From contig DLQL01000028.1 of NCBI GenBank assembly GCA_002477565.1, forward strand, positions 1 through 48,287: 48,287 bases of DNA. Direction: 5' to 3'. Shown here in pieces: positions 24,080 through 33,038 of the stretch. A model generated the notes under the pieces. It worked only from the letters and a program-made list of their open reading frames with translations. It was not told where the DNA came from and ran no database searches. The stretch comes from Flavobacteriaceae bacterium UBA7433. GTDB lineage: Bacteria > Bacteroidota > Bacteroidia > Flavobacteriales > Flavobacteriaceae. Positions within the stretch are counted from its first letter, which is position 1; the number at the start of each line of letters is the position of its first letter. The position numbers and the translations under genes were made by a program.

Positions 24080-25126
24080 ATGAATTTTAAAATAAAATTG
24101 ACAACTTTTTTTGCCATCGCAATGGCAACTCTCGGCACCGCCCAATCTTCACGATGGACTTCTTCACGAGCGGACGGGCATGCACCCCTAGGGGTCATGG
24201 GCGACCACGTGCACCACAAAGGCGAATGGATGACCTCTTACCGATTGATGGATATGCAGATGGAAGGCATGCTCAAAGGCTCCGAAACAATTGAAAATTC
24301 TGAATTGTTCAACGAGTACATGATGGCGCCTCAAGACATGTCGATGCAAATGCACATGTTGGGCCTTATGTATGCTCCTACAGACAGATTGACCTTGGTC
24401 GCGATGGCCAATTTCCTTAGCAATGAGATGACCAGTGAGAAAATGATGGAAACTATGCGTATGGAGTCCCAAGGTTTTGGTGATTTGAAAGTTGGTGCCT
24501 TGTACCAACTGTTCAACAAAGACCGTCGATCGATGCACCTTAACATCGGTGTGTCAGTTCCTGTGGGAAGTTTGGAAGAAACAAAAGAAGATGGCACTCG
24601 CTTGGGCTACCCCATGCAATTGGGAAGCGGAACTTGGGATGCCAAACTCGGGTTTACCTACCTAAAACAATTCGACCAATTTTCCTATGGTTTCCAGTCG
24701 ACGTATTTGACGCGTTTGGGTGAAAATTCGGAAGGCTACACTTTGGGGGACAATTGGAACAGCAGTCTTTGGGGGGCATTTTCTTTTTCTAGACAAGCAA
24801 GTGTTTCGCTTCGAATCAAGCACCTTCAGCTGCAAAGCACCAAAGGGGAAGATTCTAAGATTGGGATGTCTGCTATGGGCAGTATGGGTGGAATGCCTAG
24901 CATGTCCGACAAGCCGATGACTCCTGTCTTCAATCCAACCAATTCAGGAAAAACCGCATCGGATATTTTCTTAGGTTTCAATTACGCGTTGTTCAAAGGC
25001 CCCTTAAAAGGGTTGCGTTTTGGTACGGAAGTCGGTATTCCTTTGGCTCAAAAGGTGACGGGAATCCAGATGCAAAACACGTTGGTGTTCGTTTCCGGAA
25101 TCCAATACACCTTCGGAGGGCACTAA
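24080..25126 (+). CDS. Met/His-rich outer-membrane transporter-like beta-barrel (348 aa)
   Basis: A signal peptide (MNFKIKLTTFFAIAMATLGT, cleavage near AQS) is followed by a histidine cluster GDHVHHKGEW (41-50) and two methionine-rich stretches, MDMQMEGM (57-64) and MMAPQDMSMQMHMLGLM (81-97), with more near 261-282 (GMSAMGSMGGMPSMSDKPM). The rest alternates in the manner of beta strands and ends in a strand with aromatic residues (VSGIQYTFGGH), as outer-membrane barrels do; it resembles the COG4313/phenol-degradation MetA-like transporter proteins. Methionine and histidine clusters in exported proteins commonly bind copper or silver, so metal binding is a reasonable inference, not a demonstrated role. 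A strong terminator follows. Confidence 0.75.
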   Translation: MNFKIKLTTFFAIAMATLGTAQSSRWTSSRADGHAPLGVMGDHVHHKGEWMTSYRLMDMQMEGMLKGSETIENSELFNEYMMAPQDMSMQMHMLGLMYAPTDRLTLVAMANFLSNEMTSEKMMETMRMESQGFGDLKVGALYQLFNKDRRSMHLNIGVSVPVGSLEETKEDGTRLGYPMQLGSGTWDAKLGFTYLKQFDQFSYGFQSTYLTRLGENSEGYTLGDNWNSSLWGAFSFSRQASVSLRIKHLQLQSTKGEDSKIGMSAMGSMGGMPSMSDKPMTPVFNPTNSGKTASDIFLGFNYALFKGPLKGLRFGTEVGIPLAQKVTGIQMQNTLVFVSGIQYTFGGH

Positions 25127-25148
25127 ACTCGGAAAGCACTTTTAGTTC

Positions 25149-25181
25149 AAACGACCCGCCTAAAAACGGGTCGTTTTTTTT
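25149..25181 (+). terminator. Strong rho-independent terminator after the Met-rich barrel gene
   Basis: aaacgacccg (25149-25158) pairs perfectly with cgggtcgttt (25167-25176) around an eight-base loop, followed by a run of eight T (25174-25181). It lies 23 bases after the stop codon. Confidence 0.92.
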
Positions 25182-25470
25182 GCGTGATTGCTGAGAAAAT
25201 TCAAAGAAATCACCACAAAAAAACAAAATTCAGCTGTAAACAACATAATTTTTTATATTTCTAACGTGTTTGATGGAGATTTTGTGTAGTGAAGAACCGC
25301 TTCAATAAGTTTGCAAAACGAGTTGAAAATATCTGTATCTTTACTTTTTTCAACAAACAAAAATCAGATGAAATTTACTTTTTTAGGTCCTGCTCGTTTT
25401 TTACTTCAGATCACAGCAAGTCTTGAATTGCAATGCTTGTAAGTCCCTAATTTTTTTTAGAAATGATCCA
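25182..25470. other. Leader region upstream of menC with a possible 24-codon reading frame
   Basis: About 290 bases without a recognised gene. A TATCTTTA sequence near 25336, one base from the -7 consensus, precedes an ATG at 25368 that opens 24 codons (MKFTFLGPARFLLQITASLE...) ending with TAA at 25440-25442, 28 bases before the menC ATG. I cannot tell whether this short frame is translated; it has no Bacteroidota-like regulatory repeats and no attenuator hairpin that I can see. Confidence 0.35.
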
Positions 25471-26529
25471 ATGATTACAGCCCACTACAGCAAATACCTT
25501 CTGACTTTTAAAAGGCCAAGCGGAACGTCAAGAGGTGTTCTAAAGACCAAAGAAACTTTTTTTATTTATTTGAAAGACACAGTCCGTCAAGGAATTGGAG
25601 AATGTGCTGTTTTTAGAGGCTTGAGTTCCGACGACCTGCCAGACTATGAAGAAAAGTTGGCCTGGACTTGTGCACACATTCACCTCGGAAAAGAACAACT
25701 TTTGCAAAAGCTTCAAGCTTATCCATCCCTCCAATTTGGATTGGAACAAGCATTTTTGTCTTTTAATGCTCCCACTCCTTTTGAACTTTATTCTACAGGA
25801 TTTGTAAAAAAGAAACAGCCCATTGCGATCAACGGATTGATTTGGATGGGGGATACGGAATTTATGAAAGCCCAAATAGAAGAAAAATTAGACCAGGGCT
25901 TCGCAACGCTTAAAATGAAAATAGGAGCGCTTGATTTTGAAAAAGAATGTGCGTTGTTGTCTTCCATACGAAAGCGTTTTTCTGCCGACCAAATAACGTT
26001 GCGTGTTGATGCCAACGGTGCTTTTTCTCCTTCAGACGCGTTGGAGAAATTAAAACGTTTGGCGGCATATGACCTCCATTCAATCGAGCAACCGATCCGA
26101 CAAGGACAACCCGAAGCTATGGCAGCTATTTGTAAAAACACCCCTTTGCCCATCGCCTTAGACGAAGAACTGATCGGTGTTTTTTCAAAAGACAAAAAAG
26201 AACAACTTCTTCAAGAGATCCAACCCCAATACATCATTCTCAAGCCCAGCTTGCTCGGAGGCATACAAGGGAGTGAAGAGTGGATTTCCATTGCTGAAAA
26301 GCACCAGATTGCTTGGTGGGTCACCTCCGCTTTGGAGAGCAACATCGGGTTGAATGCCATTGCACAATGGACGAGTACTTTGAATACCAAACTGCCACAA
26401 GGTTTGGGTACTGGAAGCCTGTTTACAAACAATTTCGATGCTCCTTTGCTTGTCGATCAGGGAGCTTTGTACTGCAATTCTCAGAAAGAATGGAATTTCG
26501 AAACGATCAAAAAAGAATTGAACTTTTAA
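25471..26529 (+). CDS. menC: o-Succinylbenzoate synthase
   Basis: MenC, an enolase-superfamily enzyme, dehydrates SHCHC to o-succinylbenzoate in the menaquinone pathway. The catalytic pair Lys148-x-Lys150 (TLKMKIG) and the metal ligands Asp180 (RVDANGAF), Glu206 (SIEQPI) and Asp231 (ALDEEL) are present, as is Lys258 (ILKPSLLGG). The N-terminal capping domain begins MITAHYSKYLLTFKRPSGTS. At 352 residues it is of normal length. The ATG at 25471 is preferred; the frame remains open to 25423 but the extra residues (CNACKSLIFF) have no counterpart. The CPBP protease gene starts nine bases after the stop, followed by menE. Confidence 0.93.
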   Translation: MITAHYSKYLLTFKRPSGTSRGVLKTKETFFIYLKDTVRQGIGECAVFRGLSSDDLPDYEEKLAWTCAHIHLGKEQLLQKLQAYPSLQFGLEQAFLSFNAPTPFELYSTGFVKKKQPIAINGLIWMGDTEFMKAQIEEKLDQGFATLKMKIGALDFEKECALLSSIRKRFSADQITLRVDANGAFSPSDALEKLKRLAAYDLHSIEQPIRQGQPEAMAAICKNTPLPIALDEELIGVFSKDKKEQLLQEIQPQYIILKPSLLGGIQGSEEWISIAEKHQIAWWVTSALESNIGLNAIAQWTSTLNTKLPQGLGTGSLFTNNFDAPLLVDQGALYCNSQKEWNFETIKKELNF

Positions 26530-26538
26530 AAGTCACAA

Positions 26539-27495
26539 ATGAATTTTTTACAAAATGCTTGCAAAGGAAAAACAAATTGGTGGCGCTACCTCTTGACGCT
26601 TTTAATCGTGTTCACTGCCAGTCAAATAGGCAGTTTTCCGATGCTCTTGGTGGCTTTGATGGCGGTGGATTTTGACAGCTTCGAGTTTCAAAAAGCAGCT
26701 GGAAACCACTTTCTAAACATCGGGATTGATTCCAACCTGTATTTGTTTTTGATGCTCCTTTCTTTTGTGGCTGTTCTTGGCGCCTTGTACCTATCGGTCA
26801 AATACTTGCACAAGTTGCGGTTCAAAGACATCATCACTTCAAAAAAAGACATCGCAATCCAACGGGTTTTATTCTCATTTGGACTATGGGCCGCAATTTC
26901 GATTTTTGTCATTATTGTTGGAATTGCCGTCAGTCCTGAAAATTATGTTTGGAATTTCAAACCGATGCCTTTTTTTGTGTTGGTTTTGATTTCCTTGTTG
27001 TTTTTGCCTTTGCAAACCAGTGCAGAAGAGTTGTTGTTTCGAGGTTATTTGATGCAAGGTATTGGCGTTTTGGCTCAAAACCGCTGGTTTCCATTGTTGG
27101 TCACTTCGGTTTTGTTTGGGTTGCTGCACGGGATGAATCCTGAAGTTCAAAAATTGGGAAGCATCACCATGGTCTATTACATCGGAACGGGGCTTTTATT
27201 GGGAATATTTACATTGATGGATGCGGGTACAGAATTGGCTTTGGGTTTTCATGCTGCCAACAACATCGTCGCTGCATTGTTTGTCACAACGGATTGGAGT
27301 GTTTTCCAAACGCAAGCCTTGTTCATAGATGTCTCGGAACCTTCCGTAGGCTGGCAAATGTTTTTTCCTGTAGTGGTACTCTACCCTTTCTTAATTTACG
27401 TGTTTGCAAAAAAATACCAATGGACAGATTGGCAAAACAAATTGACGGGTAGTTTTTCCGTTTCCAATACCAACAGTACAGATGGACTTGACTAA
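26539..27495 (+). CDS. CPBP family intramembrane glutamic/metalloprotease (318 aa)
   Basis: The protein has seven or eight predicted membrane segments and the three motifs of the CPBP/Rce1 (CAAX-processing) family: EELLFRG with Glu163, Glu164 and Arg168, then VLFGLLHGMN with His197, and GFHAANNIVAAL with a further His near residue 241. In prokaryotes these proteases are associated with bacteriocin immunity, peptide maturation or membrane-protein regulation; the substrate here is unknown. The gene is packed between menC and menE and overlaps menE by 14 bases, an arrangement that I have seen described for flavobacteria only as conserved neighbourhood, so co-expression with menaquinone genes is likely without implying a shared function. 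Confidence 0.9.
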   Translation: MNFLQNACKGKTNWWRYLLTLLIVFTASQIGSFPMLLVALMAVDFDSFEFQKAAGNHFLNIGIDSNLYLFLMLLSFVAVLGALYLSVKYLHKLRFKDIITSKKDIAIQRVLFSFGLWAAISIFVIIVGIAVSPENYVWNFKPMPFFVLVLISLLFLPLQTSAEELLFRGYLMQGIGVLAQNRWFPLLVTSVLFGLLHGMNPEVQKLGSITMVYYIGTGLLLGIFTLMDAGTELALGFHAANNIVAALFVTTDWSVFQTQALFIDVSEPSVGWQMFFPVVVLYPFLIYVFAKKYQWTDWQNKLTGSFSVSNTNSTDGLD

Positions 27496-28546
27496 TTTTC
27501 ACAAGGAGTTTCTCTTCCAAGGACACGCTTTTCAATCCTCGAAAGCACTGCTTGCTTTTGTCGAAAAGCTTTCTGAGGAAAGTGCGGCTTTCTTAAAGCA
27601 ATGGTTTGATGGGGGTTCCTTCATCGAACTTCAAACATCGGGTGCTACAGGAATTCCAAAAAAACTGCGGCTATCAAAACATGCAATGGTGACATCTGCC
27701 AAAGCAACGGGATCTTTTTTTGGCTTGGGAGCCCAATCCACAGCCTTGCTTTGTTTGTCCCCAGACTACATTGCTGGAAAAATGATGTGGGTTCGCGCAT
27801 TGGTCTTGGGGTGGCATTTGGATTTAGCTCCGATGAACTCAACTCCCTTAAAGGATCTGACCAAGTCCTACGATTTTTCAGCCATGGTGCCGCTTCAACT
27901 CAATGCTAGTTTGAAAAACCTTTTTAGGATCAAAAAATTGATTGTGGGGGGAGCTCCTGTTTCCAAGGATTTGGAACAGCAACTTCAAAAGTGTTCTACA
28001 GAGGTTTATGCGACCTATGGCATGACGGAAACTTGCTCCCACATCGCAGTCAAAAAGCTCAACTTATCAAATTCCGAATACCCTTCCTGTTACCGTATCT
28101 TGCCAGGTGTTTCCATTGCTTTGGACGAAAGAGCTTGTTTGACAATTGAGTTGCCTTGGGGCGCTGGTAGATTGTTGAAAACCAACGACCTTGTCGCTCT
28201 CCACTCTCCAACTGAATTTGAATGGCTCGGTCGTTTTGACAGTGTGATCAATAGCGGCGGAGTAAAATTGATTCCCGAACAAATAGAGTCAAAGCTCGCA
28301 CCCTGTTTTGACCAACGCTTTTTTATTGCAGGGATTCCCGATTCTATTTTAGGTCAAAAAGTGGTCTTACTCCTTGAGGGAAAGAGAGAAAAAATTGCTT
28401 CAAAACAGCGCATTGCATCCCTTTTGAAAGGTATGGATTTGTCCAAGTACGAACTCCCAAAGGAAATTTATTACGTGCCAAAATTTGTAGAGACCCCCAC
28501 TCAAAAAATCCAACGAATGCAAACGGTGGCTTTGATTTTGGAATAA
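27482..28546 (+). CDS. menE: o-Succinylbenzoate-CoA ligase, short form (354 aa)
   Basis: An adenylate-forming enzyme that activates o-succinylbenzoate. The phosphate loop TSGATGIPKK is at 52-61, followed by YGMTETCSHIA (A5 motif), GRFDSVINSGGVKL (A7/A8) and a C-terminal TPTQKIQR with the catalytic lysine. It is about 100 residues shorter than E. coli MenE because the N-terminal part before the phosphate loop is reduced; this short form is typical for Bacteroidota. Its assignment to MenE rather than another acyl-CoA ligase rests on the size and on its position downstream of menC and menA. It overlaps the CPBP gene by 14 bases. Confidence 0.9.
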   Translation: MDLTNFHKEFLFQGHAFQSSKALLAFVEKLSEESAAFLKQWFDGGSFIELQTSGATGIPKKLRLSKHAMVTSAKATGSFFGLGAQSTALLCLSPDYIAGKMMWVRALVLGWHLDLAPMNSTPLKDLTKSYDFSAMVPLQLNASLKNLFRIKKLIVGGAPVSKDLEQQLQKCSTEVYATYGMTETCSHIAVKKLNLSNSEYPSCYRILPGVSIALDERACLTIELPWGAGRLLKTNDLVALHSPTEFEWLGRFDSVINSGGVKLIPEQIESKLAPCFDQRFFIAGIPDSILGQKVVLLLEGKREKIASKQRIASLLKGMDLSKYELPKEIYYVPKFVETPTQKIQRMQTVALILE

Positions 28547-28597
28547 AACAGCTCTTGTGCAGGTTTAGAGGTGCATTACAAAACAACAAGAACACTC

Positions 28598-29146
28598 ATG
28601 AAAAAAGAACTATTGGTTTTAGACATTGAAACAACGGGTTTGAACCTGCATACCGACTATATTTTGGAATTGGGAATCGTCAAATTGGACTTGGATACGG
28701 GAGAGATTACACCTCTTTTTGACCAGTTATTCAAGCATCCTGAACTAAAGGCCAAACACCGGAAGGCTTGGATTTTTGAAAACGGTTACATGCATATTGA
28801 TGAGGTTCGAAATGCAAAACCACTTTCTTTTTATACGGATGAGATTCAAAACTTATTGACGCCATTTAAGGGAAGAGTGACTGCTTGGAACCGCGAATTT
28901 GACAGTTCTTTCTTAGAAAAAAACGGATTTGATTTGGGTGCTCCTGTATCCTGTCCGATGAAAGAAAGCGCTTCTTTTTTTAAAATACAAGGACCTTTCG
29001 GGTTCAAATGGCCAAAAGCTCAAGAGGCTTGGGATCTTTTGTTTCCTGAAACGCCGAAGCTAGAGAAACACCGTGGATTGGACGATTCTAAAATGGAAGC
29101 CAGCATTATTTTTGAATTGGTCAAACGAGGTGTTTACAAGCTTTAA
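28598..29146 (+). CDS. DEDDh-type 3'-5' exonuclease (182 aa)
   Basis: An RNase T/DnaQ-fold exonuclease. Exo I is Asp9-x-Glu11 in LVLDIETTGLNL, Exo II has Asp102 in NREFDSSFLEKNG, and Exo III is His158-x4-Asp163 in KHRGLDDSKMEAS, so all four metal ligands and the catalytic His are present. Typical substrates are single-stranded DNA or RNA ends. The family includes oligoribonuclease and polymerase proofreading subunits; the sequence differs enough from both that I keep a general name. I start at ATG 28598; an in-frame GTG at 28571 would add nine residues. Confidence 0.88.
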   Translation: MKKELLVLDIETTGLNLHTDYILELGIVKLDLDTGEITPLFDQLFKHPELKAKHRKAWIFENGYMHIDEVRNAKPLSFYTDEIQNLLTPFKGRVTAWNREFDSSFLEKNGFDLGAPVSCPMKESASFFKIQGPFGFKWPKAQEAWDLLFPETPKLEKHRGLDDSKMEASIIFELVKRGVYKL

Positions 29147-29194
29147 AAGAATAAACCTTTTTAGAAGTCACAAAGAAGGAAGGCGTCCATCAGG

Positions 29195-29710
29195 TCACCA
29201 ATTGCTTTTGTACTCTTTTTGAAAAGCAGTCCACTCTTGGTTTTCGTACTTGTATTCCCCAAAATAAACCAACAGTTGTTCCATGAGAGTGGTGTTTAGG
29301 TAGCCAGGAATTGTCGTCAGCAATGTTTCTTCTTTGCTCAAAAAAACCGTACTAGGGTAGCTCATTTTTCCTTGTAGTAAGGCGGAGGCAAATTCATGGT
29401 ATCCTCTTCTGCCTTGTGCGACAAATCGGAAGGTGTTTTCTAAGTAATGGATTTCTTGTTTTTGCTCTGCATTCAATTTGACAGCATAAAAATTTTCGTT
29501 GATATACGACGCAATAGGCGCAAAGGCATATGTGTTTCGGTCCATTTTTTTGCAATATCCACACCAATCCGTGTAAACGTCAATCAAAAACTGTTTGGGT
29601 GTCTTTTTGTTTTGAGAAATGGCTTCTTCAAAAGAAATCCAATTGATTTCTTGCGCATCTATCTCAGCGAAGAGTCCTAAAAATAAAAATAATAAAAAAT
29701 TTTTTTTCAT
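29195..29710 (-). CDS. Periplasmic thioredoxin-like protein (171 aa)
   Basis: A signal peptide (MKKNFLLFLFLGLFAEIDAQ) is followed by a thioredoxin fold with the redox pair Cys50-Gly-Tyr-Cys53 in YTDWCGYCKKMDR, the pattern of the thioredoxin_7 / DUF255-like group. The segment MSYPSTVFLSKE contains the cis-proline. It should act in the periplasm on disulfides or as a thiol-disulfide partner of secreted proteins. It is the last gene of the leftward run after two POT transporters and DPP IV; a gap of 88 bases separates it from the first transporter. A functional link is suggested only by position. Confidence 0.88.
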   Translation of the reverse strand: MKKNFLLFLFLGLFAEIDAQEINWISFEEAISQNKKTPKQFLIDVYTDWCGYCKKMDRNTYAFAPIASYINENFYAVKLNAEQKQEIHYLENTFRFVAQGRRGYHEFASALLQGKMSYPSTVFLSKEETLLTTIPGYLNTTLMEQLLVYFGEYKYENQEWTAFQKEYKSNW

Positions 29711-29798
29711 CTGATGGAAAGTTACTGGGACCGATGCAATTTTGAGTTAGTTTGACTTCAATTTACGAATATTATCTTAAACAAGCGCTTGTTTTTAA

Positions 29799-31616
29799 CT
29801 ACCGAACGCCGTGCATGTACTTTTTGATTACAGGTTGAAAAGCAATTGCAATCAGTCCCATAATTAGGGAGACGATTGTCAAAATCCAAAAGAAATAACT
29901 GATGCCGTTTTGGTCGGCAATCTTATCGATGTTTTCACCGAATTTTCCAGCTCCTTTCATTCCAATAGCGACAGCCAAATACCATACGCCAAACATAAAA
30001 GCAATCATTCTTGGTGGTACGAGCTTGCTAACATAAGACAGCCCGACAGGAGAAATACAGAGTTCTCCCATGGTGTGAAAGAAAAAGACCAACACGAGCC
30101 AGATCATGCCCACCGAAGCGCTTTTTGCTCCCGGTTCGATGCCGTTGGCTCCGATTGCCACACATGCCATCCCCAAGCCCAACAAAAACATGCCCAATCC
30201 AAATTTTACATTTGCAGAAGGGTTGTATTTGCTTTCCCACCATTTGGAGAAAAGTGGTGCCAAGGTGATGATAAACAGTGAATTGAGTATGCCAAACCAA
30301 GAAGCTTGTATTTCCGTCAAGCTTTCAGTGACTTTTTCTATTGCCAAGAAGTCCAGGGTACTGTCTGACAAAGAAAGGTGCCCTGCAGAATAAATATCTT
30401 TGATCAATTTCCATAGCGCGATGCCCCATAGCATTACAAAACTAAGGCTCAGTACGAGATTCGCCATCGCGTATTTTTCAAAGGTTTGTTTGAACAGCAG
30501 GTAGAGTACCCAAGTGATGATACCTAAGGGGACAAAGGTCATCAACGCATCGACAGTGAGGAAAACAATACTCGCATTGCCTTCCAGCACCCGATCGGTG
30601 TAATCTCTTGCAAAAATGGTCAAAGTACCCGGCGCTTGTTCAAAAATGGCCCAAAAGAAAATGGTCAAAAAAGCAAAGAAAGAAACAGCAATCATCTTTT
30701 CTTTGGTTACGGGGTCGTAGCATTGAATTCGGTAGACCAGTAGAAATAAAAACAAGACCAATGCAAATAGGATGGTTGCATTGTTTCCTTGCATTCCAAA
30801 AATTTCAAAATCAAAAATATTGACCGCTCCTTTGGAAATCAATGCTACGGGTTCAAAAACAAGCCATGACAAGCCCAGTATGGTTGTGATTGTGATGAGT
30901 GCCAACTGCCATTTAGGAAAGGGATTCGGTTTGCTATTGTCCTCATTTGGAGTTTTAATCAGCTCCTTTTTCTTTGTGGATGGTTTCAGACCTATGTCAC
31001 CAAATATACTTTGTGAAAGCCAAAATTGAATCAATCCAAAGAGCATGAAAATACCCGCCAGTCCAAAACCGACACTCCAGCCCACTTTTTCTCCCAAGTA
31101 ACCACAAAGTAAAATACCAAAAAAGGCGCCGGCATTTACCCCCATGTAGAAGAGGGTATAGGCTCCGTCTTTCTTTTCAGGACGGTCTTTGTACATTTCT
31201 GAGATGATTGAGGTCATGTTGGGTTTGAAGAAACCGCTTCCAAAGACCAATAAGGTCAGCCCTGTATAGATGAAAAATGGCGTTTCTAAAGCCATGGCAC
31301 CATGTCCTAAAGACATCAACAAAGCACCAATGAGCACGGCCCATCGGTAACCGATTTTTTTATCTGCAAAATACCCGCCTAACATTGTTGAAAGGTAGAC
31401 CAAGCCCACATAGGAACCGAAAATGGCCATGGCATGTTCTCGCGGCCAGTTCCAGCCACCCTCTAGTAGAGAGCTAGTGAAAAACATCACCAACAAGGCG
31501 CGCATGCCGTAGTAGGAAAAACGTTCCCACATTTCTGTAAAAAATAAAACATACAATCCACTAGGATGTCCTAATACATTGGATTCGAAAAATTGGTCAG
31601 TTGTATTTGTTTTCAT
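29799..31616 (-). CDS. POT family proton-coupled peptide transporter, long form (605 aa)
   Basis: A major-facilitator transporter of the POT/PTR2 family that imports di- and tripeptides with protons. The ExxERFSYYGM motif is present as MWERFSYYGMRALLVMFF near residues 28-45, followed by the PTR2 signature FYMGVNAGAFFGILLCGYLG. About 14 or more transmembrane segments fit the length. Compared with its neighbour (447 aa) it carries an extra region of roughly 150 residues in the middle and C-terminal half, including a soluble hydrophilic stretch (SIFGDIGLKPSTKKKELIKT). The second POT gene lies 42 bases upstream, so they are likely one operon with the DPP IV gene. Confidence 0.93.
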   Translation of the reverse strand: MKTNTTDQFFESNVLGHPSGLYVLFFTEMWERFSYYGMRALLVMFFTSSLLEGGWNWPREHAMAIFGSYVGLVYLSTMLGGYFADKKIGYRWAVLIGALLMSLGHGAMALETPFFIYTGLTLLVFGSGFFKPNMTSIISEMYKDRPEKKDGAYTLFYMGVNAGAFFGILLCGYLGEKVGWSVGFGLAGIFMLFGLIQFWLSQSIFGDIGLKPSTKKKELIKTPNEDNSKPNPFPKWQLALITITTILGLSWLVFEPVALISKGAVNIFDFEIFGMQGNNATILFALVLFLFLLVYRIQCYDPVTKEKMIAVSFFAFLTIFFWAIFEQAPGTLTIFARDYTDRVLEGNASIVFLTVDALMTFVPLGIITWVLYLLFKQTFEKYAMANLVLSLSFVMLWGIALWKLIKDIYSAGHLSLSDSTLDFLAIEKVTESLTEIQASWFGILNSLFIITLAPLFSKWWESKYNPSANVKFGLGMFLLGLGMACVAIGANGIEPGAKSASVGMIWLVLVFFFHTMGELCISPVGLSYVSKLVPPRMIAFMFGVWYLAVAIGMKGAGKFGENIDKIADQNGISYFFWILTIVSLIMGLIAIAFQPVIKKYMHGVR

Positions 31617-31658
31617 GAAAGGAGGTGGTGTTTGATGGTGTTGTAAGGACGAGGTTTG

Positions 31659-33002
31659 TTATATTTCTTGGTCTTCAGCGCCGTGGGTCAATACTTTAAG
31701 CTTTTTCAAAAACAAGTTGATAAAGATTCCAAAGAGAATGCAGAAGAAGGCAATCGCCGTAAAAATAGAAACTTCTCCAAACTCAGAAGCGGATTCTCCC
31801 AAAAGCCCTGCTATTTTGTTTCCAATCCCTGTGGTCGCAAAATACAAGCCCATCATCAGAGAAGCGTATTTTGCAGGCGCCAATTTGGTCACAAAAGACA
31901 AGGCGACGGGAGAGAGGCTCAATTCACCCAAAGTATGAAACAAGTAGGCAAAGACAAGCCAGTACATGGCGGATGAGCCCTGGCTTTCAAACTCGAGTGC
32001 AGCTGCTGTCATAAATAAAAATCCAAGCCCCATAATGATCAAGCCAACAATCATTTTAAACAGGGAGGAAGCTTCTTTTTTCTTGCGTTTTCGAGTGGCC
32101 CAAAAGCCAGCTGTCAAGGTTCCTAAAGTAATGATAAAAAAGGCGTTTAAAGATTGGAACCAAGAGGCAGGAACTTCCCAGCCCATCAGTATCCGATTTG
32201 TTTTTTCTTTGGTGTAGAGGTTCATCAAGCCACCAGCTTGCTCAAAAGCGCCAAAGAATACAATCACCATTAGAAAGGACAGGACCAACACCGCTATTTT
32301 GTCTTTTTCAATTTTAGTCAATGGGTTCTTCATCACGGCATGGGTTTCTTGATTGTTGCCCAAGAAATCACCCACACCGAGCAAGTGTTTTTGACCAATA
32401 ATAAATTGGAACAATCCCAAGAACATGCAAATTCCGGCCAGTCCAAATCCGTAATGCCAGCCGTAGACTTCCCCTACATAGCCCACTACAAGACTCGAAA
32501 GAAAAGCACCCACATTGATGCCGATATAAAAAATGGTAAATCCTTTGTCTCGGCGGATGTCTCCTTCTTTGTACAAGCCTCCGACCATGGTAGAGATGTT
32601 GGGTTTCAACATACCAACTCCCGCAATAATTAATCCAAGTCCGGTATAAAAAGCCCACATTTCTTCTATGGCCAAGATGCTGTGACCAAAGACCAACAGG
32701 ACTGCTCCCCAAATCACTGCTTTTTTCTGGCCTAAAACCCTATCGGCAATCCAGCCTCCAGGAATGGAAGCTACGTAGACGAGCATGGTATACCACCCAT
32801 AGAGTTCTAAGGCTTCACTGTTGGACCACCCCAAACCTGCGTTGGGCTCCGTAGTGCTTTGTACGAGGTACAATACGAGGATAGCTCGCATGCCATAATA
32901 GGAAAATCGTTCCCACATTTCGGTAAAAAACAAAACGTACAAACCGATCGGTTGTCCGAAAAGTTCTTTTGAAGAAGCTGGGCTGTTGGATGTGGAGGAC
33001 AT
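31659..33002 (-). CDS. POT family proton-coupled peptide transporter, short form (447 aa)
   Basis: A second POT/PTR2 transporter. MWERFSYYGMRAILVLYLVQ near the N-terminus holds the ExxERF motif, and FYIGINVGAFLSSLVVGYVG is the PTR2 signature. The length is shorter than most bacterial POTs (about 480-500) but all major segments appear, ending with a charged tail (KKLKVLTHGAEDQEI). The two tandem genes share strong similarity in their first 200 residues, which indicates duplication and divergence. The gene starts 36 bases after the DPP IV stop. Confidence 0.93.
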   Translation of the reverse strand: MSSTSNSPASSKELFGQPIGLYVLFFTEMWERFSYYGMRAILVLYLVQSTTEPNAGLGWSNSEALELYGWYTMLVYVASIPGGWIADRVLGQKKAVIWGAVLLVFGHSILAIEEMWAFYTGLGLIIAGVGMLKPNISTMVGGLYKEGDIRRDKGFTIFYIGINVGAFLSSLVVGYVGEVYGWHYGFGLAGICMFLGLFQFIIGQKHLLGVGDFLGNNQETHAVMKNPLTKIEKDKIAVLVLSFLMVIVFFGAFEQAGGLMNLYTKEKTNRILMGWEVPASWFQSLNAFFIITLGTLTAGFWATRKRKKKEASSLFKMIVGLIIMGLGFLFMTAAALEFESQGSSAMYWLVFAYLFHTLGELSLSPVALSFVTKLAPAKYASLMMGLYFATTGIGNKIAGLLGESASEFGEVSIFTAIAFFCILFGIFINLFLKKLKVLTHGAEDQEI

Positions 33003-33038
33003 AAATTAGATTTTAGTTTTTTCGAAGGTATGAATTTC

